Shown here: in pieces, positions 31,781 through 41,494 of the stretch
Position numbering within the stretch: the first letter of the stretch is position 1
Layout: each line of letters starts with the position of its first letter
Origin: a virus
Direction: 5' to 3' (one strand)
IMG/VR virus record: IMGVR_UViG_3300029327_000043
Coordinates: 1 to 53,337 of that record
Length of the DNA: 53,337 bases
The notes under the pieces: generated by a model
Told to the model about the DNA's origin: nothing
Database searches by the model: none
What the model saw: the letters and a program-made list of their open reading frames with translations, nothing else
Program-made: the position numbers and the translations under genes

Positions 31781-32485
31781 ATGTCAGCATTATTTGAACG
31801 TGCCCAAAAAACGGTAGTAATGATTACCTCTGTGCCGGTCACTGCGGCAGAGCTGGATACGGCAACCTGGTTAAACCTGAGTTGCACTATCAAACAGGCC
31901 AGCTTTACCGCTGGTCAGAAAAACGATATTGACGTAACAGTGCTGTGTTCTGATGAAACGGAAAATATCAACGGCCTTCCTGCTCCGTCTGAAATGTCAC
32001 TTTCCGGTAACTTCTACCGCAACCCGGCGCAGGATGCACTTCGTGCAGCATACGATAACGACGGGGTTTATGGATTTAAGGTTATTTTCCCGTCTGGTAA
32101 TGGATTCCTGATGCGAGCTGAGGTACGTCAGCACACCTGGGATTCTCAAACCAACGGTGTTGTTGCTGCAACGTTCTCGCTGCGTCTGAAAGGTAAACCG
32201 ACCAATATTAACTCCCCAGGAGTTCTGTCGTTTGCTACTGACCTTCCGGCGTCCCAAACGGTCGCGGCAGGAAGCGCCCTGACTATGGGCGTGGTCGTCC
32301 AGGGCGGTACGGCACCTTATACCTACGTCTGGAAAAAGGGCACCTCGACGGTCAGCGGCCAGACCAGCGCAACGTTTACGAAAGCCAGCGCTGTATCCGG
32401 TGATGCCGGGGTTTATTCCTGCGTGGTTACTGATGCCGATGGCACTGTGATCACTTCTTCTGATTGCACTGTCACCATCAATTAA
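31781..32485 (+). CDS. Major tail tube protein with a C-terminal Ig-like domain
   Basis: The 234-aa product has an N-terminal tube domain (about 1-148) and a C-terminal Ig/BIg-like domain (about 150-234: FATDLPASQTVAAGSALTMGVVVQGGTAPYTYVWKK then GVYSCVVTDADG). Tube proteins with surface Ig domains may bind carbohydrates weakly and aid adsorption. GGAGG precedes the ATG at 31781. Confidence 0.9.
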   Translation: MSALFERAQKTVVMITSVPVTAAELDTATWLNLSCTIKQASFTAGQKNDIDVTVLCSDETENINGLPAPSEMSLSGNFYRNPAQDALRAAYDNDGVYGFKVIFPSGNGFLMRAEVRQHTWDSQTNGVVAATFSLRLKGKPTNINSPGVLSFATDLPASQTVAAGSALTMGVVVQGGTAPYTYVWKKGTSTVSGQTSATFTKASAVSGDAGVYSCVVTDADGTVITSSDCTVTIN

Positions 32486-32515
32486 CGGAGCGCCGGGAGA
32501 CCGGCGATAAACTTA

Positions 32516-32920
32516 ATGTCAAAACCGAGTCTTAAAGCACTGGCACTGGCACCGATGGCGGGCTTTCGTAAAAAAGAAGTCTCCGTTCCGGAGTGGGATA
32601 ACGCCAAAGTCATCATTCGTGAGCCATCAGCAGAAGCCTGGATTCGCTGGCAGGGCATTGCCAGCCTGGAACCACCCAAACTACCGGAAGGGCAGGAGCC
32701 CCAGGAGGCACCAGAACTGACCCCTTCAGAACGAGCCTTCCGCACGATGCGGGCCGACGTCACGCTTTTCATCGATATTTTGCTGGATACCGACCTGCAG
32801 CCCGTCTTTACTGTCGATGACACCGAACAGGTTGAAGTGATCTATGGCCCTGTGCATTCCCGGCTGTTAAAGCAGGCACTTGATCTCATTCGTGACGCGG
32901 ATGATGCTAAAGCAAAGTAA
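32516..32920 (+). CDS. Tail assembly chaperone (G-like)
   Basis: The 134-aa product (PMAGFRKKEVSVPEWD...MRADVTLFIDILLDTDLQP) sits in the G position between tube and tape measure. It coats the tape measure during tail assembly. In most siphophages a -1 frameshift near the end makes a GT fusion; here the next frame is in -1. Confidence 0.8.
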   Translation: MSKPSLKALALAPMAGFRKKEVSVPEWDNAKVIIREPSAEAWIRWQGIASLEPPKLPEGQEPQEAPELTPSERAFRTMRADVTLFIDILLDTDLQPVFTVDDTEQVEVIYGPVHSRLLKQALDLIRDADDAKAK

Positions 32921-32922
32921 AA

Positions 32923-33228
32923 ATGCCTGGCATGCAGTTCCTGATGGCGCTGGCGCTCCGGATGGGCCGCACGCTGGGCGAACTGCGACAAACCATGACA
33001 GTCGGCGAATTCCGGATGTGGGCTGAATACGACCGTATCAGCCCAATCGGCGATATTCGCGGCGATATTCTCAATGCTCAGCTGGTATCTGCGGTTTACG
33101 GAGCGCAGGGCTGTAAAGTCACCATTGAAGATGCTCAGCTTCAGTGGGGCACAGTAGAGGATGAGGTAAGCGACAGCGGCGATCCCTTTGCAGGGTTGGA
33201 AGCGGCGCTGCTGGCTGCGTCAGCATAG
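32923..33228 (+). CDS. Tail assembly chaperone T part
   Basis: The frame (GMQFLMALALRMGRTLGELRQTMTVGEF...) is in -1 relative to G. LRMGRTLGELRQTM and WAEYDRISPIGD are typical of T domains. A TAA in the T frame at 32908-32910 means any slip must occur within 32911-32920, where GCAAAG is a weak slippery site. Reinitiation at ATG 32923, three bases after the G stop, is an alternative. Confidence 0.78.
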   Translation: MPGMQFLMALALRMGRTLGELRQTMTVGEFRMWAEYDRISPIGDIRGDILNAQLVSAVYGAQGCKVTIEDAQLQWGTVEDEVSDSGDPFAGLEAALLAASA

Positions 33229-33301
33229 CCAGTAATAATTCGTGTGGATGCCACTCATAACAGGTGTTATGTTGTTTTTTTTGACACACGGAGTGCTTTA
33301 A

Positions 33302-33535
33302 ATGACTACTACTGGCTGGATATTATTATTTGTTTTTGCTCGCCTTATTGATCTTGTTATCTGGTATTTCCTGAACAGAGGAAGCGTAAGAGCTAATGAT
33401 CAGATCGCTATGCTTAAAGAAATCTCTGAAAAGCAAAGTGCTCAAATTGATCTTCTGATTGCACTTGCTCATAAAAAAGAGGAACCAGAAAAAGATTATC
33501 TGGAAGAAGCAAGGAAAAAAGCTGGTTTAATTTAA
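33302..33535 (+). CDS. Membrane moron at the HK97 gp15 position
   Basis: The 77-aa product has one N-terminal membrane helix (GWILLFVFARLIDLVIWYFL) and a charged helical tail (KEISEKQSAQIDLLIALAHKKEE). It interrupts the tail genes exactly between chaperone and tape measure, where HK97 carries gp15, a superinfection-exclusion moron. It has an AT-rich leader, ACGGAG, and its own terminator. The codon use is more AT-rich than in its neighbours. Exclusion is inferred from position and topology, not homology. Confidence 0.75.
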   Translation: MTTTGWILLFVFARLIDLVIWYFLNRGSVRANDQIAMLKEISEKQSAQIDLLIALAHKKEEPEKDYLEEARKKAGLI

Positions 33536-33550
33536 TAATATTGAAATCAT

Positions 33551-33577
33551 AAAAAGCCCCACAATGTGGGTTTTTTT
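33551..33577 (+). terminator. Terminator of the tail-operon moron
   Basis: CCCAC-AAT-GTGGG followed by seven T, just before the tape measure gene. Confidence 0.85.
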
Positions 33578-33594
33578 GTTTCTGAGGAAATGAA

Positions 33595-36500
33595 ATGGCA
33601 ACCCTGCGTGAACTTATCATTAAAGTTTCTGCTAACTCTCAGTCATTCCAGACCGAGATAGCCCGCGCGTCACGTATGGGGGCTGACTATTATAAGACAA
33701 TGCAGAATGGCGGCAGGCAGGCTGCAGCTTCAGTTCGGGAAACTCGCCGTTCTGTTGCAGAGCTAACTGACCAGATGGAGTCAGCAAAGGCTACCGCACT
33801 TGGATTGACCGGGGCATTTGCTGGTGCTTTTGCTACGGGGCATTTGATATCCCTGGCTGATGAATGGAATTCAGTAAACGCCCGCCTAAAACAGGCATCT
33901 CAATCAACTGATGATTTTACCAGCTCTCAAAAACAGCTGATGGATATCAGCCAGAAAACGGGCACATCTTTTTCTGACAACGCTAATTTATTTTCCCGTT
34001 CAGCAGCCTCAATGCGGGAATATGGTTACAGCTCCAGCCAGGTGCTGGATATTACTGAGGCTATTTCTACTGGTTTAAAACTTTCTGGCGCGAATGCTCA
34101 GGAGTCCAGTTCGGTCATCACTCAGTTTAGCCAGGCTCTGGCGCAGGGCGTGCTGAGAGGTGAAGAATTCAATGCCGTCAACGAGAGCGGCGACAGGGTT
34201 ATACGGGCGCTTGCGGCAGGGATGGGGGTTGCGCGTAAAGACCTAAAATCTATGGCGGATCAGGGGCAGTTAACCATTGATAAAGTAGTGCCAGCCCTCA
34301 TCAGCCAGCTTGGTAAGCTACGGAATGAATATGGTGAATTGCCGCAGACTGTTTCATCGTCGGCAACAAAAGTTGAAAACGCTTTTATGCAATGGGTCGG
34401 TGGAGCTAATGAAGCTAGTGGCGCGACAAATACCCTAACCGGATTACTTGATGGCGTAGCCAACAATATTGATCAGGTCGCCACTGCTGCCGGAGCGCTT
34501 GTTGCCGTTGGTGCAGCCCGATATTTGGGAAATATGGCTCTTGGTGCCAGCTCTGCAACGGCCGGGATTATTAACGCTGCAAAAAGTGAAGTAGCTTTAG
34601 CTGAAGCCCAGGTCAGAGGGACGCAGGTTTCGACAGCTCGCGCGCGTGCTGCAGTTTATCGTGCCCAGCAGGCACTGGCAGCGGCGCGGGGTACAGACGC
34701 GCAGGCCGCCGCAGAAAAACGGCTCTCACTGGCGCAGGAGTCACTTAACCGTAATATTCAGGCCAGAGTATCCGCTCAGGCTGCGCTGAACTCGGTTACT
34801 GCTGTAGGTTCCCGGCTCATGGGTGGAGCATTAAGCCTCGTTGGCGGTATTCCAGGGCTGGTTCTGCTTGGTGCCGGTGCCTGGTACACGATGTACCAGA
34901 ATCAGGAACAGGCCAGATTATCCGCTCAGGAATATGCAAACACCATTGATGCAGTCCGTGAAAAGACAAAATCAATGTCCCTGCCCGAAGTTTCTGATAA
35001 TGAGACCAAAACCCGTCAGGCGCTGGAGGAGCAAAACCGTCTTGTTGATGCACAGGCATCAAAAGTAAAAAGCCTGAAGGAAGAGATCGCGGGTTATCAG
35101 TATGTTCTGTCCAACCCCGGGCCGACAACCAGTGGCGGTTTCATGATAAACCACCTTACTTCGGTTGAAACGGTCACCCGTAGTCTGGAAGAAGCGACTT
35201 CCGCTCTGGCCGTTGAACAGGAGAGGCTGACTCAGATGCAGGCTAAGTCTGAGTCGATCCAGTCGGTACTGGAAGGGATAGAGAACAGGCGAATAGCATT
35301 AATCCGGCAGCAGGCCGCAGAACAGAATTCAGCATATCAATCGTTATTAATGATGAACGGTGAGCATACTGAATTTAACCGTTTGCTGGGTCTCGGAAAT
35401 AATCTCCTCATGGCCCGGCAGGGGCTGGTAAACGTACCACTACGCTTACCACAGGTAGACCTGACAACCCAGCAAACGGCTGCACTGGAAAAAAGCCGCC
35501 GTGACCTGGCGCTTTCAAAACTCAAAGGAGAGGACAAAGAACGCGCACGACTGGGTTACGCTGCGGATGACCTGGGGTTAACTAACGATCCTCAGTTTCA
35601 GACCGGACGGCAGGAGTTGATTAATAACGGCCTGAATGAATGGAGAAACAACCAGGAAAATAAACCCAAGCCAAAAGGAAGGTATGGGAAAACCGAGGCG
35701 GAGAAAACCGAAGATACCTATACCCGGCTGATTAAACAGCAACGGGAGCAAATTGCTCTTTCCAGCCAAAACACTGAACTGGCAAAGATGAAATATCAGG
35801 TTACTCAGGGGGAATTATCTTCGCTTGAAAAATCCAAAAAGGAAACATTGCTGCACAATGCGGCGCTTATTGATCAGAAAAATATCGCTGAACAGTTAAT
35901 AACATTCCGCGAAGGTCTGGCCGACAGTAATGCTGCCGCCCGGGAAAGGGGGAATATCGATTTCCTCGGTGCGGGACAGGGGGATAAAGCCCGTGACCGA
36001 ATGAAGCAAATGGCGGATATTCGCGCTGATTTTCTCAGGCAGCAGCGTGACTTACAGCGTGATTTCAGTCGTGGGCAGATTTCCGAAGACCTGTATAAAA
36101 AGCAAACGGAAGCGCTTAAAACGGCGCTTGCCGAACGCCTGGATATTCAGGAGGAGTATTACAAAAAAACCGATGAACAGCAGTCAGACTGGCGCGCGGG
36201 AATCAGCGATTCCCTGATGAACTATGCCGATCAGGCTTCTGATCTGAGTTCAATGGCTGCCACTGCAACCAGCGAGATTCTGGATGCCACCACAAACTCT
36301 ATCTCCAACAACCTGACAAACGTCCTGACAGGCGCTGCTTCTTTTAAAGATGGGATGTCTAATATTTTCTCTTCCTTGGGCGAATCGGTGATTAAGACGC
36401 TGATCCAGATGGCAACACAGGCGTTAATCACCAAAGCAATTATGGCGTCATTTGGCGGCGGAGCGGGTGGGTTGTTCGGTAGTCTTTTTGGCGGTGCCAG

Positions 36501-36981
36501 CGGTGCGGCAAGTAGTGGTACCGCTATTCAAAGCGCGGGAGCTAATTTTTCATTTAACGCTCTCGGAGGCGTTTACGATTCTCCGTCACTTTCTGCCTAC
36601 AGCAATGGTGTTTACAGCACTCCCCAATATTTTGCGTTTGCGAAAGGGGCAGGTGTATTCGGCGAGGCCGGGCCGGAAGCCATCATGCCCCTTACCCGTG
36701 GCGCTGATGGTTCGCTGGGGGTCAGAGCTGTTGGGCGGGAATCACCGGCGGTACAGAACGCTGCGAAGCAGATCCAGGCACAGCCACGAATTGCTGTCAG
36801 CGTAGATGCCAGAAGTACGTTCACCGGTAAACCGGATGACATAACGATGCAGGCAATTGAGCGAAGGAATGACGCTCTGGAACAGCGGATAGTTAACACC
36901 TTAACCGCCGAAGTAAATAACCCCCAGAAGAAATTCGGTCGGGCTATTTATTCAAATCTCCAATCTAAAAAACCAAGATAG
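33595..36981 (+). CDS. Tape measure protein
   Basis: The 1128-aa product opens with a TMP_2-type domain (MATLRELIIKVSANSQSFQTEI...), then DEWNSVNARLKQASQSTDDF and VLRGEEFNAVNESGDRVIRALA, hydrophobic stretches near 400-430, long coiled coils, and a C-terminal GGVYDSPSLSAYSNGVY...FGEAGPEAIMPLTRG motif. It sets tail length and helps DNA injection. Largest gene of the window. Confidence 0.94.
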   Translation: MATLRELIIKVSANSQSFQTEIARASRMGADYYKTMQNGGRQAAASVRETRRSVAELTDQMESAKATALGLTGAFAGAFATGHLISLADEWNSVNARLKQASQSTDDFTSSQKQLMDISQKTGTSFSDNANLFSRSAASMREYGYSSSQVLDITEAISTGLKLSGANAQESSSVITQFSQALAQGVLRGEEFNAVNESGDRVIRALAAGMGVARKDLKSMADQGQLTIDKVVPALISQLGKLRNEYGELPQTVSSSATKVENAFMQWVGGANEASGATNTLTGLLDGVANNIDQVATAAGALVAVGAARYLGNMALGASSATAGIINAAKSEVALAEAQVRGTQVSTARARAAVYRAQQALAAARGTDAQAAAEKRLSLAQESLNRNIQARVSAQAALNSVTAVGSRLMGGALSLVGGIPGLVLLGAGAWYTMYQNQEQARLSAQEYANTIDAVREKTKSMSLPEVSDNETKTRQALEEQNRLVDAQASKVKSLKEEIAGYQYVLSNPGPTTSGGFMINHLTSVETVTRSLEEATSALAVEQERLTQMQAKSESIQSVLEGIENRRIALIRQQAAEQNSAYQSLLMMNGEHTEFNRLLGLGNNLLMARQGLVNVPLRLPQVDLTTQQTAALEKSRRDLALSKLKGEDKERARLGYAADDLGLTNDPQFQTGRQELINNGLNEWRNNQENKPKPKGRYGKTEAEKTEDTYTRLIKQQREQIALSSQNTELAKMKYQVTQGELSSLEKSKKETLLHNAALIDQKNIAEQLITFREGLADSNAAARERGNIDFLGAGQGDKARDRMKQMADIRADFLRQQRDLQRDFSRGQISEDLYKKQTEALKTALAERLDIQEEYYKKTDEQQSDWRAGISDSLMNYADQASDLSSMAATATSEILDATTNSISNNLTNVLTGAASFKDGMSNIFSSLGESVIKTLIQMATQALITKAIMASFGGGAGGLFGSLFGGASGAASSGTAIQSAGANFSFNALGGVYDSPSLSAYSNGVYSTPQYFAFAKGAGVFGEAGPEAIMPLTRGADGSLGVRAVGRESPAVQNAAKQIQAQPRIAVSVDARSTFTGKPDDITMQAIERRNDALEQRIVNTLTAEVNNPQKKFGRAIYSNLQSKKPR

Positions 36982-37002
36982 ACCTGCCCGGAGGGAATAT
37001 TC

Positions 37003-37476
37003 ATGGCAGATATTTTCTACCCGGATGAATACCTGCCCATGCCGCTTATGGACGGGTACGGGTTTAAGCCCATATCACCTTTACTGCGAACGGAGATGAC
37101 GTCCGGTCGCGCTCAACAACGAAGGCGATATACCTCAACACCCACCCAGGCATCAGTTAAATGGATTTTTAAAACTGATGCTCTGGCGCAAGTGTTTGAG
37201 GCGTTTTTCAGGGATGCGCTTAAAGATGGCCAGTCTTGGTTCTATCTGAAACTCCAGACTCCAGTCGGGGTAAAGCCCTATAAAGCCAGGTTCGTGGATA
37301 TTTACGAAGGGCCGACGCTGGTCGCGCCAAAATACTGGCAGTACAGCGCAACGCTGGAATTATGGGAGCGCCCGTTACCGCCTTCTGGCTGGGGAAATTA
37401 CCCGGAATGGCTGGCGGGCCAGTCGTTACTGGATATTGCGCTAAACAGAGAGTGGCCGAAGCATGACAATTCTTGA
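37003..37476 (+). CDS. Tail protein downstream of tape measure (M-like)
   Basis: The 157-aa product (FYPDEYLPMPLMDGYGFKPISPLLRTEMTSGRAQQRRRY...) has the pattern of minor tail proteins at the distal end of HK97-like tails. Acidic and aromatic-rich. Overlaps the next gene by 14 bases. Confidence 0.78.
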   Translation: MADIFYPDEYLPMPLMDGYGFKPISPLLRTEMTSGRAQQRRRYTSTPTQASVKWIFKTDALAQVFEAFFRDALKDGQSWFYLKLQTPVGVKPYKARFVDIYEGPTLVAPKYWQYSATLELWERPLPPSGWGNYPEWLAGQSLLDIALNREWPKHDNS

Positions 37477-37939
37477 GCGACTATATGCCAGCAGCGGATC
37501 GGAGGTTATTCACGATACGCTGCAGATATCAGCAGGCGATGATAACTACTGGCTAACCAGTGGTTGGGATGACGTTTCAGTGACGCTGGAAAATGGTCAG
37601 CCGGTGACGCTTGAGGCCAGCGCGATAGATATCGCCTTACCAGCCAGGAACGCCGACGGGACACAGGATTTAAAGTTTGCTATCAGCAATATTGACGGAC
37701 GGGTTTCAGAGGCGATCGATAAAATTCTGGATGAAATGAAATCAGCCACGCTGACATTCAGGCGGTACATTTCATCCGATCTGTCTGCTCCGGCATCATC
37801 ACCGTATACGCTCGATATCAAATCCGGCTCCTGGACCCCGACAGCAGTTCAGGTCACGGCAGGCTATATGAATGTCCTCAAAACAGCCTGGCCCCGTAAA
37901 CGTTACAACCTCGCCGAGCATCCGGGCTTACGTTACTAA
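37463..37939 (+). CDS. DUF1833-type minor tail protein (L-like)
   Basis: The 158-aa product contains SSGSEVIHDTLQISAGDDNYWL and LDIKSGSWTPTAVQVTAGYMNVLKTAWPRKRYNLAEHPGL, typical of DUF1833. It is part of the tail-tip complex between tape measure and host-specificity protein. Confidence 0.82.
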   Translation: MTILERLYASSGSEVIHDTLQISAGDDNYWLTSGWDDVSVTLENGQPVTLEASAIDIALPARNADGTQDLKFAISNIDGRVSEAIDKILDEMKSATLTFRRYISSDLSAPASSPYTLDIKSGSWTPTAVQVTAGYMNVLKTAWPRKRYNLAEHPGLRY

Positions 37940-37951
37940 TCTGAGGCAAAT

Positions 37952-38332
37952 ATGTTTATCGCTGATAAATACCGTTCAGTCACCTGGCTGAAGGGCGGTC
38001 GCTCTTTTCCAAAACTCGACTGCTTCGGCATTGTGAATGAGATACGTCGCGACCTTGGGCTACCTGAATGGCCGGATTTTGCAGGTGTGACCAAAGACAG
38101 CGGAGGCCTCGACCGGGAAGCGAGAAAGCTGATGCTTTCGCTGAAACGTTGTGCCCCGTGTGAAGGTGCCGGAGTGGCTTGCTATTCGGGTTCAACGGTT
38201 TCCCATGTCGGGATTGTTGTGATGCTCGATAACCAGCTGCAGGTCGCGGAATGTAATCCAGGCTCGGGGGTTACGTTTCTGCCACTGGCGCGATTTATCC
38301 GCCGCTTTAACCGCGTGGAGTTCTGGCAATGA
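37952..38332 (+). CDS. NlpC/P60-like tail peptidase (K-like)
   Basis: The 126-aa product has the nucleophile C24 in KLDCFGIV and H85 in VSHVGIVV, the order of NlpC/P60 peptidoglycan endopeptidases. It could open the cell wall locally during injection. It ends in ATGA overlap with the tail-tip gene. Confidence 0.86.
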   Translation: MFIADKYRSVTWLKGGRSFPKLDCFGIVNEIRRDLGLPEWPDFAGVTKDSGGLDREARKLMLSLKRCAPCEGAGVACYSGSTVSHVGIVVMLDNQLQVAECNPGSGVTFLPLARFIRRFNRVEFWQ

Positions 38333-41300
38333 CGATAAAGTTTTACCCGTCCCGGCTACCGGGTGAACCCCTTGAAAAGCACGATCATGGTGTGCTTACG
38401 CTGCATGAGTGGATGTGCAGAAATGTCCCGAGCTATTCACAGGATAAAACTCATCCTGTCGTGATCGAGCTGAACGGCCAGGCAGTCCCCCCGGCGGAAT
38501 GGCCGTTATGTTTGTTGCGGCCAGACAGTGACGTGCGGATATATCCCATTCCGTATGGCACGGGTCTTGAAATTGCCGCGTGGGTTTCGGTGGCCGTATC
38601 CATTGCTTCTACGGCCTATGCATTATTCTTTGCCCCAAAACCAGAGCTGGGCGGCTTTTCATCCAGTAACGCTTCATCGCTGGATCTGAATCCGGCTAAA
38701 GCCAATACAGCGAAGCTTGGCGATCCCGTTAGGGAGGCTTTTGGGCGAAACCGGATTTACCCGGATTACCTGGTGCAGCCGGTAACTCGATTCGACCCTG
38801 CTGATCCCACCAGAATGACGGTCGAAATGTTTGTCTGCCTTGGATATGGGAGTTTCTCCTATACCGGTGGAGATTTTCGGGTAGGAGAAACTCCGGCGCT
38901 GACCTTAGGTGAGGGCTTTTCATATACCAGCTATGGGCCCGGCGATAATGTGGCTGGGGATCGTCGCAGTGAGATATGGTTCAACTCAACGGAAGTTGGG
39001 GGAACGTCGAGCGGCAGCGGCCTCGATATGGCTCAGACTGCCCCTGAAGCCAGTGATATCGTTGCTGATGCCATGACCGTCAGCGGTGCCTCTGTCTCGT
39101 TTTCTGGCCTCGATGTCGATGATGATAATGATGAAGACGAGGATGAGAACAAACTTCCTCCTGGCTGGATCGCCGGTGCAATTGTCACCCTGAAAGCGCC
39201 AGTGAATTATCAGGTATCCATCGAGGGCGGTTTTAACGTGCTGACAGGAGACGTCGTGTCAGAGATTGCGTCATTCAGCGGAATGCCTGTCACCCTAACG
39301 TTTAACGGTACTGACTATGATCTGCAGATCTCCACGTATATCCCTCACCAGGACGCCGTTCCGGGAACAGGGGGAGCGACTGCGGTATTACGCGCCAGTG
39401 CGTCGCCGTCAACGTATGACTTTACGACAACCAGCCAGACCTTTGTTCTGACCTGGCAGGGTATCACCTATACCATATCTCTGGTCGCCAACTACGGCAC
39501 AATGTCTGGCTTGCTCACAGCGATTAATGGCGGGTTGAATGGTGCGGGGCTCATTGCTCAGGATGATGGCGGCGTGATACGTATCGTCGAGATCTCCAGC
39601 CCCTGGCGTGGCGGTTCCATTACGTCATCTTTCCTGCCTGCATCAGTATTTGGTGACAGCCCGGTATTTACTGCTGGTGCAGCCTCCAGCGGCGGAAGCC
39701 CTGCGGTAACAGCCAGCGTCACGCTGGCATACGATTCTGGCACTGCCTTTTCCGGATTGCCGGAAGGCACCCAGCGGATTTCCCTGGCGCACCGTGGCAA
39801 CGAATACCAGATAGCGTCTACTGATGGTCCCTCTGCGACCGTACAGCGTGTGGTTAACGGTGTCGTTGACAGCACCTGGTCAGGCTTTATGACCCGTACC
39901 GTCGTGGATTTTGCCGCGTCTGGTATTAACGATAATGAAACCTGGCTAGGCCCCTTTCTGGCCTGCCCGCAGAATGAAGTTGTGGACGCCTTCGAGGTCA
40001 ACTTTGCTTTCCCAAACGGAATTTGCGGGTTCCAGAACAACGGGAATAAGCGGGTCCGCCATGTCGAGTATGAAATCCAGTATCGCGTTTATGGTTCCGG
40101 ATCAGGATGGACGAGTAAGCCAGGGGTTTACGCGCTTAAAAACATTAATGGCCTCGGTTTTACAGAGCGTTTTGATCTGCCCTCTCCTGGGCTGGTGGAG
40201 GTTCGATGCCGCCGCCGTAACGAGCAGGGGAGCAACAACGCGAGAGACAGCATGTTCTGGCAGGCGCTCAGAGGTCGTTTGCTTTCCCGTCCAACCTCCT
40301 ACGCAGGGATATCAACAATAGGGATCACGGTTGAAACCGGCGGCCAGCTGGCGGCGCAGTCAGACAAGCGTGTGAGTGTTGTCGCCACGCGAAACTATGA
40401 TGGCGGTGGTGACAGGACAATCAGAGGTGCGTTCCTGCATCTTGCCCGCAGTCTGGGATATCGCGACGACCAGATCGACATTGCGGGGCTCAGTACGCTG
40501 GAGGCCACCTACTGGACGCCAAGGGGAGAATATTTTGATCACCAGGCAAGCAGTGACAGCACGTCAGCAAAGGATATTTTCGACAAAATAGCCGAGGCTG
40601 GCATGGGGTATTTTCTGCTATCTGACGGGTTACTTTCTGTCGGGAGAGAGGGAGTCAAAAGCTGGACCGGAATCATTACTCCCCAAGATACCGTCGAGGA
40701 AATGCAGACGTCATTCAGGGTCCCGTCGGAGGATGATTTTGATGGCGTGGATGTGAAATATATCAACCCTGTGACCTGGGCGGAGGAAACCGTACAGTGC
40801 CGGACGCCGGAAAATCCTTTTCCGCGCAAAACGGAGGCATACACCATTGATGTTGCCATGACTGCAGATCGCGCCTGGCGTATCGGGATGCGTAGGTTAA
40901 TGAAATATCTCCACCAACGCCGAACGTATACGGCTACGACTTCAATGCTGGGATGGTGTCATGACTTCGGTGATCACATCATTTTGTCCGACGACATTCC
41001 AACCGGGAAAACCCAAAGTTGCCTGATTGACGCGATGATTTACGACTTCCAGGAAATCACGCTGCACGTCACGGAACCACTGGACTGGAGCTACGCGAAT
41101 CCTCGCTGCTGGATACAGTTTCAGGACGGTCGACCATCATCGCGAATGCTAACGCCGCAACGGGTAGATGATTTCACGCTGACGGTGCCGTACAACGACG
41201 ACCTGCATCCCGGCGACTGGATTATGGACGACCCAGATATTGATCTGCCGAAGTTATTGTTCTGCGACAGTGAAAAGGGTGCGCGGCATGGGATAGTCCA

Positions 41301-41406
41301 GGAGGTTGCCCCATCGGGTGACAGCAACTGTCAGATTACTGCACCTGAATATAAAGAAATTTTCTACCAGTACGACGACGCCACATACCCCGGCGACGTC
41401 GCGTAA
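38329..41406 (+). CDS. Tail-tip host-specificity protein (J-like, with fused N-terminal ubiquitin-like domain)
   Basis: The 1025-aa product starts with a ubiquitin/MoaD-like segment (VVIELNGQAVPPAEWPLCLLRPDSDVRIYPI) and a hydrophobic helix (about 80-105), as in I-type proteins, and continues into a J-like central fibre (GDPVREAFGRNRIYPDYLVQP, ISTIGITVETGGQLAAQSDKRVSV). It contacts the outer-membrane receptor. An acidic linker (DDDNDEDEDENKLPPGWI) lies near 265-280. Interpretation as an I-J fusion is inference. Confidence 0.88.
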   Translation: MTIKFYPSRLPGEPLEKHDHGVLTLHEWMCRNVPSYSQDKTHPVVIELNGQAVPPAEWPLCLLRPDSDVRIYPIPYGTGLEIAAWVSVAVSIASTAYALFFAPKPELGGFSSSNASSLDLNPAKANTAKLGDPVREAFGRNRIYPDYLVQPVTRFDPADPTRMTVEMFVCLGYGSFSYTGGDFRVGETPALTLGEGFSYTSYGPGDNVAGDRRSEIWFNSTEVGGTSSGSGLDMAQTAPEASDIVADAMTVSGASVSFSGLDVDDDNDEDEDENKLPPGWIAGAIVTLKAPVNYQVSIEGGFNVLTGDVVSEIASFSGMPVTLTFNGTDYDLQISTYIPHQDAVPGTGGATAVLRASASPSTYDFTTTSQTFVLTWQGITYTISLVANYGTMSGLLTAINGGLNGAGLIAQDDGGVIRIVEISSPWRGGSITSSFLPASVFGDSPVFTAGAASSGGSPAVTASVTLAYDSGTAFSGLPEGTQRISLAHRGNEYQIASTDGPSATVQRVVNGVVDSTWSGFMTRTVVDFAASGINDNETWLGPFLACPQNEVVDAFEVNFAFPNGICGFQNNGNKRVRHVEYEIQYRVYGSGSGWTSKPGVYALKNINGLGFTERFDLPSPGLVEVRCRRRNEQGSNNARDSMFWQALRGRLLSRPTSYAGISTIGITVETGGQLAAQSDKRVSVVATRNYDGGGDRTIRGAFLHLARSLGYRDDQIDIAGLSTLEATYWTPRGEYFDHQASSDSTSAKDIFDKIAEAGMGYFLLSDGLLSVGREGVKSWTGIITPQDTVEEMQTSFRVPSEDDFDGVDVKYINPVTWAEETVQCRTPENPFPRKTEAYTIDVAMTADRAWRIGMRRLMKYLHQRRTYTATTSMLGWCHDFGDHIILSDDIPTGKTQSCLIDAMIYDFQEITLHVTEPLDWSYANPRCWIQFQDGRPSSRMLTPQRVDDFTLTVPYNDDLHPGDWIMDDPDIDLPKLLFCDSEKGARHGIVQEVAPSGDSNCQITAPEYKEIFYQYDDATYPGDVA

Positions 41407-41449
41407 TACCCCATAACAACCCCATAACAACCCCTAATTAACTCTTTTC

Positions 41450-41477
41450 GCTCAAACCCTCGTTTGAGCGAACGCCT
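41450..41477 (+). terminator. Terminator before the SGNH fibre gene
   Basis: CGCTCAAA-CCCTCG-TTTGAGCG, then ACGCC and six T. Three near copies of CCCCATAACAA precede it (41409-41440). The fibre gene starts just beyond with GGAGCAAAAAAC, so the fibre has a separately tunable unit. Confidence 0.75.
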
Positions 41478-41494
41478 TTTTTGGAGCAAAAAAC

